Source: CAVZCK01 sp963773735 (GTDB taxonomy: Bacteria; Pseudomonadota; Alphaproteobacteria; Rhizobiales; Rhodomicrobiaceae). From it: DNA of 64,000 bases. Below the pieces are notes generated by a model. That model was not told where the DNA came from. It worked only from the letters and a program-made list of their open reading frames with translations, and did not search any database. Positions 55,335-62,669 of this stretch are shown one piece after another. The position numbers and the translations under genes are program-made. The DNA lies in NCBI GenBank assembly GCA_963773735.1, contig CAVZCK010000021.1, positions 744,001 to 808,000 of the forward strand, in the 5' to 3' direction. The number at the start of each line of letters is the position of its first letter. The stretch's first letter is position 1.

Positions 55335-56663
55335 CTAATTCATCGCAATCAAATTCGCCTTGTCGGTCAGCACGAACATGCGGCCATTGGCGACGATGGG
55401 CGAAATATAGACCGGGCTGTCGAGATCGCGCTGCGTGGCGACTTGTCCTGTCACCGCGTCGACGCCGACAAGCAGCCCCTTATTCGAGGCCAGCCAGAGT
55501 TTGCCGCCGGCAAGCGTGGGGCCACTCCAGGTTTTGGCGGCGGGCAGGGTCGTCACCCAGCGAGTCTTGCCGGTCTTGCGATTGAGGGCATAGAGCCGGC
55601 TGTTGATGTCGACCACGAAGACAGCGTCGCCGGCAACCCAGGGCGTTTGCGCCGCCCTTATATCGAGCGACCACACGCGCTCGCCCTTGTTCAAGCTGGT
55701 TGCGACCAGCCGGCCGGTTCGGCTGCCGGCAAAAACGACGCCGCCGTCAATGACCGGACGGGCGGCATCGCCGATCGCGGTGATCGATGAGCCGATAACG
55801 CCGCCAGAGACAGAGTTGGTCCAGCGTTGCTGGCCCGATTTGACGTCCAGCGCCGAAATATCGCCCGATGGGTAGGACACCACGAGGGTGTCTCCGGACA
55901 CGGCCGGGCTGACATTGCTGAGGACCTCTGCGCCCTCCGGCAGTCCGCGGCTGCGCCACAACTGGTCTCCGGTCTCGCCGGACAGCGCGAAAAGCTCGGA
56001 ATCGGTGTTGACGACGAAGACTTTGCCATTCGCCGCCGTCGGCGAGGTGCGGATCGGAACGCCCAAAGTCTTGGTCCAGATCGGCTTCCCGGTGCTGATA
56101 TTCAGCGCAACCATGGTGCCGAAACCAGTGGCGACATAGAGCCGGTCACCCTCGGCGGCAAGTCCCCCGCCGAAGCCGGAATCGGCCTTTTCCTCCTCCG
56201 GCTTGAGATCGGTCCGCCAGGCCCGCCCACCGTTCAAGGCGAAGGCCGTCACACGGCCCTCGCGGTCAAGCGTAAAGATTTTGCCGCCAAACACAATCGG
56301 GAGCGCCGTGACCTTGCCATCGGAATTGGAGCCCGCCCCCGCATCCTCGCTCCAGATCGTCTTCGCGGCACCGGAATAGGCCAGATGCCCCGGAGCATTG
56401 CTCGCGACGCCGCCGGGCTGGCTCCAGGATGCATTTTCCTGCGGCGCCGGGAGCACGACCGGCTCCTTGGATTCGACGCTCGCCGTCGTGCCCGCCCCGT
56501 CGGAGCCCAGGATCGAGATCCGTTCGCCAGGGAGAGGCGTTTTTTGCTTCTCGAAGAGGCTGGAAATGCCCGAGATGGGAGACTCAGAACCACAGCTTGC
56601 AAGCGCAAGTGCGGACGCAAGCGCGCACAGGATTGCAAAGCCCTTGGGAAGCCGCCCGGTCAT
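55335..56663 (-). CDS. bamB: Outer membrane assembly lipoprotein BamB
   Basis: PQQ-like beta-propeller lipoprotein that aids BamA in outer-membrane protein insertion. The 442-residue protein has a lipoprotein signal with lipobox LASC (Cys 24), then repeated blades such as GGRAWRTDLKPEEEKADSGF, TGKPIWTKTLGVPIRTSPTA and SGQQRWTNSVSGG. It follows the YfgM-like gene, the same order as E. coli yfgM-bamB-der. Length fits. Confidence 0.93.
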   Translation of the reverse strand: MTGRLPKGFAILCALASALALASCGSESPISGISSLFEKQKTPLPGERISILGSDGAGTTASVESKEPVVLPAPQENASWSQPGGVASNAPGHLAYSGAAKTIWSEDAGAGSNSDGKVTALPIVFGGKIFTLDREGRVTAFALNGGRAWRTDLKPEEEKADSGFGGGLAAEGDRLYVATGFGTMVALNISTGKPIWTKTLGVPIRTSPTAANGKVFVVNTDSELFALSGETGDQLWRSRGLPEGAEVLSNVSPAVSGDTLVVSYPSGDISALDVKSGQQRWTNSVSGGVIGSSITAIGDAARPVIDGGVVFAGSRTGRLVATSLNKGERVWSLDIRAAQTPWVAGDAVFVVDINSRLYALNRKTGKTRWVTTLPAAKTWSGPTLAGGKLWLASNKGLLVGVDAVTGQVATQRDLDSPVYISPIVANGRMFVLTDKANLIAMN

Positions 56664-56673
56664 GGGTCCACCT

Positions 56674-57372
56674 CTACTGCGTTTGACTGCTCTTTGGTTC
56701 GGACGCAGCGCTTGCCTTATTCGGCGCCTTGACGAGCAGCGCGAGGATCGTCTCGGCGCGCCGGCGGATCTCGGCCGGAGCCGAGGGATCGCCGATAAGC
56801 TGGCTGAAGACTTTCTCCGATTCGGCCATATTGCCAGAGCGGAAAGCAGCCAATCCTAACAACTCTTGCGCCGAATAACGCCACGGATTCGTGTCGGTAT
56901 TAAGTCCTGCGACACGCTTCTGGATCTCGCCGGGATCAGCCTCGTCGAGACGCAGCGTTGCCGCTTGCAGCGTGGCAAAATCACGCAAAATCGGGTCCAC
57001 GCCGTCGGTCGCCACCTTTTCGTAAAGCTCAATCGCCTCCTTCTTGCGGCCCTCCCGCGCGTAAATGGCCGCCATTTCGAGATCGGCGAGGGTGCGATAG
57101 CCTTCTCCGCCGCTGTTTGCGAGCTTGGCGAAGGCATCGAGCGCCTCGACCCGCTTGTTCTCATCGACAAGCTGGCTCGCCTGATAAAAGGCCTCGCCGG
57201 TTTGCGCAGCGCGCCGTTCCGACCACCAATGATAGGCGTTGTAGCCGGCGACGACGGCAATGATCACCGCGGCGCCGATCAGAACGTAAACGCCATATTT
57301 GTCCCACAGCGCGGCAAGCTGCTCGCGGCGCAGGTCTTCATCGACTTCGCGGAAAATATTGTCGTCGCTCAT
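56674..57372 (-). CDS. YfgM-like tetratricopeptide membrane protein
   Basis: A 232-residue protein with an N-terminal cytoplasmic stretch (MSDDNIFREVDEDLRREQ), one membrane helix at about residues 27-47 (VYVLIGAAVIIAVVAGYNAY) and a periplasmic TPR-like domain (EAFYQASQLVDENKRVEALD, LADLEMAAIYAREGRKKEA). YfgM is a SecYEG-associated, periplasmic-facing factor linked to chaperones. The gene lies just upstream of bamB (11 bp) in the known row. ATG at 57372 is chosen; a reading from 57495 adds 41 unlikely residues. Confidence 0.9.
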   Translation of the reverse strand: MSDDNIFREVDEDLRREQLAALWDKYGVYVLIGAAVIIAVVAGYNAYHWWSERRAAQTGEAFYQASQLVDENKRVEALDAFAKLANSGGEGYRTLADLEMAAIYAREGRKKEAIELYEKVATDGVDPILRDFATLQAATLRLDEADPGEIQKRVAGLNTDTNPWRYSAQELLGLAAFRSGNMAESEKVFSQLIGDPSAPAEIRRRAETILALLVKAPNKASAASEPKSSQTQ

Positions 57373-57510
57373 TGCCTTAGGCGGCTTATGATGCCGCCAC
57401 CTCCGATCCGGTTCTGCCTTCCATAGCGCGGCAGGGCCGGTGACGCCAGCGCTGTTCCGATAAGTGCGAACCGCGCGAACCCGGCTGCGGCGCAAACAAC
57501 GCGCTAAAGC

Positions 57511-58386
57511 TCATCGCGCCGAGGTGTTCTTCCCCTTCGGCGCACTCGCCTTCGGCTCAGCCGGCCTTTCTTCACGCATCGCGTAAACGTGATCGGGGCC
57601 TGGAAAGGCACGCGCGCGCACCTCCTCGGCATAAGCCTTGACCGCCGTTTCGATCGCGGCGCCCAGCTCGCCGAATTTCTTCACGAATTTCGGCACGCGC
57701 GGGCTCAGGCCAAGCATGTCTTCGAGAACGAGGATCTGGCCGTCGCAAGATGCCGAAGCGCCGATGCCGATCGTCGGGATCGGGATCTGTTTGGTGATGC
57801 GCGCGGCGAGCAGCTCGGCCATGCCTTCCAGCACCACGGCGAACGCGCCGGCCTCGGCGACCGCCGCCGCATCGGCCTCGATCGCCGCCCATTCCTCCTG
57901 CCGGCGCCCTTGCGTCTTGAAGCCGCCCATCATGTTGATGGACTGAGGCGTCAGCCCGATATGGGCCATCACCGGAATGCCGCGCTCGGTGAGATAGCGG
58001 ATCGTCTCGGCCATGCGCGAGCCGCCTTCGAGCTTGACCGCGCCGCAGCCGGTTTCCTTCATCACCCGCGCGGCGTTTCGGAACGCAACGGCCGGGCTTT
58101 CCTCGTAGGAACCGAACGGCATGTCGACAACGACCAGCGCGTGGGTGGAGCCGCGAACGACGGCGGCGCCATGCATGAGCATCAGCTCGAGCGGCACCGG
58201 CACGGTCGTCTCATAGCCGTGCATGACCATGCCGAGCGAGTCGCCGACGAGCAGGAAATCCACGTAAGGGTCGATGATTTTTGCCGTATGGGCGTGATAG
58301 GCGGTCAGCGAAACAATGGGCTCGCCGCCCTTGCGCTTGGTGATATCGGGGGCGGCGAGCCGCCTGATCTGTGCCTGAAGAGACAT
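57511..58386 (-). CDS. panB: 3-methyl-2-oxobutanoate hydroxymethyltransferase
   Basis: First committed step of pantothenate synthesis; adds a methylene-THF-derived hydroxymethyl group to ketoisovalerate. The 291-residue protein has KRKGGEPIVSLTAYHAHTAK, FLLVGDSLGMVMHGYETTVP, with the metal-binding Asp and its partner downstream (VVVDMPFGSYEESP, GGSRMAETIRYL), and IGLTPQSINMMGGFKTQGR. The start at 58386 has GGAG about 5 bases before it; an open extension to 58638 is ignored. It leads the yfgM-bamB-der row, same direction. Confidence 0.95.
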   Translation of the reverse strand: MSLQAQIRRLAAPDITKRKGGEPIVSLTAYHAHTAKIIDPYVDFLLVGDSLGMVMHGYETTVPVPLELMLMHGAAVVRGSTHALVVVDMPFGSYEESPAVAFRNAARVMKETGCGAVKLEGGSRMAETIRYLTERGIPVMAHIGLTPQSINMMGGFKTQGRRQEEWAAIEADAAAVAEAGAFAVVLEGMAELLAARITKQIPIPTIGIGASASCDGQILVLEDMLGLSPRVPKFVKKFGELGAAIETAVKAYAEEVRARAFPGPDHVYAMREERPAEPKASAPKGKNTSAR

Positions 58387-58539
58387 TTTACTCCAATTTC
58401 GTGTCCCGAATTTCCGTCCCGTTAAGGACTTCTTTGCGTCTGCGGGCTTTAGATGGGCCAGATTTATAGAGTTGGAAGCCCGCAATAAAGGGTTTTCGCT
58501 CGGTCCCAGGCAATGAAGCGTTGGAAAGCGAGGGATCTC

Positions 58540-59102
58540 ATGAGCTGGCACGGGGCGGCGATCGGTCATTCGATGAAATCCACGGTCCGCGCGGGTGTCC
58601 GTTTGATCATTATGACCGCCGGTTTCGCAGTCCTGCATGTCGGCGGGGCGTCTGCGCTGCCCGGTACCGGCAGGGCGGAGATCAAGACCGATGCGATCGA
58701 TCCGCGCATCGAGGCACCGCTTCTCCGGGTGGTGTTCTGCGCCGATGGCCGGCCCTGCCAGGATGACGGCCCCTCGGCCTATGCGGCGCCGGCCGCGCGG
58801 GGACCGGAATGGCGGCCCGACCGCGGAGCCTATGCGCCGCGGGCCGGCGCTGCCCGGCGACGACTGCGCCGAGGAACGCTTTCCGCGCCATGCTTATGCC
58901 GCACCCCCGCCACCACCTCCTCCGGAATATGGCGAGCCGGTTTGGGAACAATGGTGCGGCGTGCGATGCTGGTATCGGCGCCTGACGGGCGGGCTATTGC
59001 GGCAGGGGCTGCGACTATTATCGTTTCCGCCTATACGAGTTTCCCGAGGGTAAGCTGGGCCGCTACGGGCGTGGCCGCGTGGCTTGCCGCACCGGCCGCT
59101 GA
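58540..59102 (+). CDS. Cysteine-rich secreted protein A, two extra bases
   Basis: After two repairs it encodes about 186 residues. A signal-like hydrophobic stretch (TVRAGVRLIIMTAGFAVLHV) precedes a polar part (VVFCADGRPCQDDGPSAY). A proline-rich middle (HAYAAPPPPPPPEYGEP) follows, then a C-terminal cysteine cluster: CGVRC, then CGRGCDYYRFRLYEFPEGKL, ending GRGRVACRTGR. The frame moves once at GGG 58841-58843 and again at GGG 58991-58993, each fixed by dropping one G. ATG at 58540 has GAGGG about 7 bases upstream. No family recognised; 180 bp before the related-looking gene B. Confidence 0.5.
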
Positions 59103-59279
59103 TTTACCCGGGATGCGCCGAATTTATGCCAAAATTCCCGCAGCTTATAGAACGGCTCCCCCAACGGGGCTTGCCGCAAGGCTTCAACCGCCCCTAATTG
59201 TATTCATTGCGAGTTCATTCGGGTTCCTCTTTTCTCGCATCAGGATGACGGATACGGCCGCATCCTTGAAGGAGAATAG

Positions 59280-59726
59280 ATGAAACGCTGCCTGTGCTTT
59301 TTGGCACTGCTTTCCGCGCTCATCTTTGCGGGCGTGCGCGCAGGCTTTGCTTTTCCGTCCGGAGAGGCAAGCGTTTCCCTGCTTGCCTTCCACGCGCTGA
59401 CGCGGATCGACGACGACCGTCAAGGGCGCGGCGAGGGGCGTGGAGGGCGCGAGGGGCGTGACCGCGGGGACGGGAGCGAAGGCCGTGACCGCGGGGACGT
59501 GGGCGAAGGGCGCGATGGAGGCGAGGAGCGCCAGAGATTTCGCTTCGATCGCGGGGATTTCGACAAGCCGAAGGAGCGCAGAGGCATCGGGGCCGGCTTC
59601 TGGGGCGGGCCCTATTGGGGCTACGGCCCGCGCTGGGGCCATGCCTGCGAAGCCTGCCGGTCGAGCTGCGAGGACGGCGGCGAGGATTCGTATTGCGAGC
59701 GCTGCCGGATCCGCTGCGGCTGGTAA
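59280..59726 (+). CDS. Cysteine-rich secreted protein B with Gly/Arg repeat
   Basis: A 148-residue protein with a signal peptide (about residues 1-25). A low-complexity repeat follows (about 45-85), built from GEGRGGREGRDRGDG and GRDRGDVGEGRDGGEE units, then a Gly/Trp-rich stretch (GFWGGPYWGYGPRWGH). The tail has two copies of CxxCxxxC: CEACRSSC and CERCRIRC. GAAGGAG lies about 5 bases before the ATG. The two CxxCxxxC motifs could bind a metal or form paired disulfides. No family recognised. It follows gene A in the same direction. Confidence 0.65.
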   Translation: MKRCLCFLALLSALIFAGVRAGFAFPSGEASVSLLAFHALTRIDDDRQGRGEGRGGREGRDRGDGSEGRDRGDVGEGRDGGEERQRFRFDRGDFDKPKERRGIGAGFWGGPYWGYGPRWGHACEACRSSCEDGGEDSYCERCRIRCGW

Positions 59727-59921
59727 AATTCGCGTCAAGCCCGCCGAACCCGCCCACTGACGGGTTCATTTGACCCCTTACTCCTGTCATAGTGCTCGCG
59801 CCTGAAGCTGCGGACCGCACCCAGCTGAAGGCCCGTCGTGCCCATCAGATCGGTTGCCCGGTGCAATGCGCAACCCGGAACTGGTGTCAGGACATTTGCC
59901 CTCGCAATGAAAGGACTAACG

Positions 59922-60486
59922 ATGGCCACAGCAAGAAACGTCGGCGTGCTGGTCGGCAGTCTGCGCAAAGCCTCCTTCAGCCGGCGTGTCGCCGGCGCCC
60001 TCCTCGCGTTGGCCCCGCAAACCCTGCACCTGGACGTCATCGAGATCCGCCAGCTGCCCTTGTACGACCAGGACGCCGGATGATGAGGGATCTCCACCAG
60101 CGCCGTGGGTGTCCTTTCGCAATGCCGTCAGAGCAGTCGACGCAATTCTGTTCGTGACGCCCGAATACAACCGTTCGGTTCCGGGCGTGCTCAAGAACGC
60201 GATCGATGTGGGTTCGCGGCCCTACGGACAAAGCGTCTGGGACCGCAAGCCGGCGGCGGTGATGAGCGTGTCGCCAGGGGCCATCGGGGCATTCGGCGCC
60301 AATCATCATCTTCGCCAATCGCTGGTTTTCCTCAACATGCCGACCCTGCAGCAACCCGAAGCTTATGTCGGCGGAGCCGCAAGCTTGTTCGCCGAAGATG
60401 GCAGCCTGGCAAAAGACGGCACACGAGACTTTTTCCGCAATTTCATGGAGCGTTTTGCCGGCTGGATTGAAGCCACCGCCGGCTGA
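59922..60486 (+). CDS. NAD(P)H-dependent FMN reductase (YieF/ChrR-like), one extra base
   Basis: A flavodoxin-like reductase of about 187 residues. The FMN-phosphate loop is VGSLRKASFSRRVAGAL; later blocks are LFVTPEYNRSVPGVLKNAID and VWDRKPAAVMSVSPGAIGAF. Removing one G from GG at 60078-60079 restores LPLYDQDADDEGSPPAPWVS and joins the parts. Such enzymes reduce quinones, azo compounds or metals using NAD(P)H; the true substrate is unknown. The ATG at 59922 has AAGGA upstream. Confidence 0.88.
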
Positions 60487-60522
60487 GGGCGAGCGTCACA
60501 TTCTTAACCGCCGAGACCGGCG

Positions 60523-61062
60523 TCACGTGCCCGCTCCCATGACCCCGCCAGAGCCGCGGTCGAAAATCATTAGTACAGCAGGTCCGTCAGCGGTTTCGAC
60601 CACGGCGTCACCGCGAAATCCCGCCTTACGGTAGGCGGCCAGAGCTCGGTGATTGTCGATGTCGGGGTCGATGGCGACGACAGGGGCGCCACGGTCAGCC
60701 AGACACTCGGCCAGGAGCTTCAAAAACCGGCCGCCATGTCCGCGCCCGATCATATCCGACTCGCCGATGAAAGCGTCGACGGCCATTGCGCCCCTCGGAA
60801 GGTGGTCGAAATGCGCCTGGGGCCAAGCGTGGACCTCGTAGGCCTGGACATAGGCGAAGGGATGATCGGCGAATGATACGATCCACTGCGCCATCTCGGC
60901 AATACCGAGATCTTCCTCGATCAGCGCGAATTGCTCGTCCGGATCGCCCCACCAGCGAACCACTTCGGGGGTTCGCAGCCACCGCCGCAGGAGAGGCAGG
61001 TCGTCACGCGTGGCTGTCCGGAAGGAATAGGGCGAATTTGTCGTCAACTCCGCGTCAGCCAT
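60523..61062 (-). CDS. GNAT acetyltransferase, AAC(6')-like
   Basis: A 179-residue acetyltransferase resembling aminoglycoside 6'-N-acetyltransferases by sequence: LPLLRRWLRTPEVVRWWGDP, then GAMAVDAFIGESDMIGRGHG, GRFLKLLAECLADRG and DIDNHRALAAYRKAGFRGD. The family also contains many chromosomal enzymes of other function, so drug resistance must not be assumed. The IGRGHG piece is the acetyl-CoA loop. It is convergent with the FMN reductase. Confidence 0.82.
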   Translation of the reverse strand: MADAELTTNSPYSFRTATRDDLPLLRRWLRTPEVVRWWGDPDEQFALIEEDLGIAEMAQWIVSFADHPFAYVQAYEVHAWPQAHFDHLPRGAMAVDAFIGESDMIGRGHGGRFLKLLAECLADRGAPVVAIDPDIDNHRALAAYRKAGFRGDAVVETADGPAVLMIFDRGSGGVMGAGT

Positions 61063-61481
61063 CTTCGCATCACAAGGCTGCCTAAGGACAAACCATCTCC
61101 CAATGCATGAGCGGCGTTAGGATCTCGAGCCCGAGCTCGCGCCCGACGTGTTCAAAGTTGCGCTGCAGGCACCGCTCCGTCGTCAGGCAGAAGAGTCGGC
61201 GGCGATTTCCAGCTCCTGGCCGCTATCCCCCTCACTCCCACTCGATTGTTCTGAGCCATGGTAATGCGTTGAACGAGCAACGCAATTTTTTCCACGCCCG
61301 GCGAAGAACCGTCTCCCCGATCCGTCAGAAATTTGCGCTTTTGAATTCAAAGGGAAATTTCGTCGAATCAAAATCTGCTTGGTTTCAGCGACTATCGACA
61401 CTGATCGGTCGAGTTCTCGAAGTTTCCGGCAAGCGTGAGACAAGGCCATGGCGTTAACCATTCGCGGGAGAGGGTGAAGAA
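61063..61481. other. Intergenic region with copy of the guaA 3' end
   Basis: About 420 bp with no gene I can support. It contains an 18-base copy of the guaA 3' end at 61232-61249 (see repeats). The second half has an AT-richer, thymine-tract stretch (about 61287-61300). Possible remains of an insertion, plus the promoter of the DUF4336 gene. Confidence 0.4.
61232..61249. repeat. Direct repeat, copy of guaA 3' end
   Basis: TCACTCCCACTCGATTGT, identical to 62652-62669, where it encodes the last codons (TIEWE stop) of guaA. It bounds a 1.4-kb block with DUF4336. Such 3'-end copies are typical of tyrosine-recombinase sites, and guaA is a known target for genomic islands; no integrase is seen here. 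Confidence 0.6.
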
Positions 61482-62180
61482 ATGCTCGAGCAAGTGCATG
61501 AGGCTCTTTGGGTCGCTGAAGGAGAGAATGTCAGCTTCTTTGGCATTCCCTATCCGACGCGTTCCGTCATCGCCCGATTGGAGAACGGCGATCTGTGGGT
61601 ATGGTCGCCAGTCAAGCTAACTGCGGATCTGCGCACCGAAGTGGATCGTCTGGGCTCTGTTCGTCACCTCGTGAGCCCCAACAAACTCCATCACCTCTAC
61701 CTGCAGGAGTGGAAGGCGGCCTATCCCGAGGCATCGTTATGGGGGCCGCAATCGACAATCAAGAAGCGCTCCGACCTCTCCTTCCGCGAAGCGCTGAAGG
61801 ACAGCCCGCCGCCCGAATGGCTTCCCGATATCGACCAGGCATGGTTCCGCGGTTCGTTCGCCATGGACGAGATTGTCTTTCTTCACCGCCCCTCCGCCAC
61901 CGCAATCATCGCCGATCTGATCCAGACGTTCAGCGATCACTTTCTCCGAGAACATTGGGGTTGGTGGCGCTTCCTGGCGCGCCTCGATGGCCTCACCCAG
62001 GACCAGGCCTGCGCGCCGCTCGAATGGCGATTATCGTTTATCAACCGCGCACCGGCGCGCCGGGCGCGCGACAAGGTGCTGAGCTGGAATTGTCGACGCG
62101 TCATTGTGGCTCACGGCGAGTGGCCGCGCGCGAACGGGAATGCCTTTCTTGCAAAGTCATTTCGCTGGCTCGGCGCTTGA
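61482..62180 (+). CDS. DUF4336 domain protein
   Basis: A 232-residue protein of the DUF4336 family. It opens with VHEALWVAEGENVSFFGIPY, then NGDLWVWSPVKLTADLRTEV and HLVSPNKLHHLYLQEWKAAY, whose HLVSPNKLHH resembles a metallo-beta-lactamase-like core. The C-terminal part has DEIVFLHRPSATAIIADLIQ and VIVAHGEWPRANGNAFLAKS. Function unknown. GGGAGAGGGTGAAGAA precedes the ATG. It sits within the block bounded by the guaA-end repeats. Confidence 0.82.
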   Translation: MLEQVHEALWVAEGENVSFFGIPYPTRSVIARLENGDLWVWSPVKLTADLRTEVDRLGSVRHLVSPNKLHHLYLQEWKAAYPEASLWGPQSTIKKRSDLSFREALKDSPPPEWLPDIDQAWFRGSFAMDEIVFLHRPSATAIIADLIQTFSDHFLREHWGWWRFLARLDGLTQDQACAPLEWRLSFINRAPARRARDKVLSWNCRRVIVAHGEWPRANGNAFLAKSFRWLGA

Positions 62181-62194
62181 TCGGATGACATCGT

Positions 62195-62545
62195 TCAATG
62201 CGCACATCGGCGAGAGGTTGAGAGGGCCATTTGCCAGCGTCGGGTTTTATGGAAGACAATTACCCGCGCGAACCTCGTGGAATTTCGAGAATTTCGAGTG
62301 GAGCGGACCCAAAAGTGAGACAGCAGAATTTCGGGGACGCCGATTCCGTCCTCACCCACACTCATCGTCAATCCTCGCGGGTCGTGGGGAGGATTGCCCC
62401 TGAACGCATCCAGGGCTGTGGAAAGCCGCAGATTAACCGGGCCGGTGACAGTCCTTCGAAAAAGCACCTTGGCGCCCCGCAGGTGATAGTCGCGAATAGC
62501 CTGCCGCTCGGCATCGGTCGGATCGCGCTTCACCATCGGCGTCAT
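62195..62545 (-). CDS. Hypothetical protein (possibly a remnant)
   Basis: A 116-codon frame whose first ~60 residues read like a real protein (KRDPTDAERQAIRDYHLRGA, then TGPVNLRLSTALDAF), while the last 30 are irregular and Arg/Ser-rich (from about WVRSTRNSRNS on). This suggests a truncated or frame-disturbed gene. It is convergent with DUF4336 and lies inside the repeat-bounded block. No family recognised. Confidence 0.3.
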   Translation of the reverse strand: MTPMVKRDPTDAERQAIRDYHLRGAKVLFRRTVTGPVNLRLSTALDAFRGNPPHDPRGLTMSVGEDGIGVPEILLSHFWVRSTRNSRNSTRFARVIVFHKTRRWQMALSTSRRCAH

Positions 62546-62651
62546 CGTCTATGCAAGCGCAGGGAGGCTGCATAATTCCGCGAAACCAACCACGGCTAGC
62601 GCGCCGGTTCCTAACAAACTGCGGCGCGTAATCGCGAGCGACAATGCCCCG

Positions 62652-62669
62652 TCACTCCCACTCGATTGT
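62652..62669. repeat. Direct repeat at the guaA 3' end
   Basis: Exact 18-base partner of 61232-61249; overlaps the guaA stop. If the block between was integrated, this would be the regenerated gene end. Confidence 0.6.

Noticed and set aside
60523..61062. Aminoglycoside resistance gene
   Set aside because: The protein is AAC(6')-like only at family level; chromosomal context with no mobile element gives no reason to claim resistance.
61232..62669. Intact genomic island at guaA
   Set aside because: Only 1.4 kb, with no integrase or mobility gene; kept only as a repeat-bounded block.
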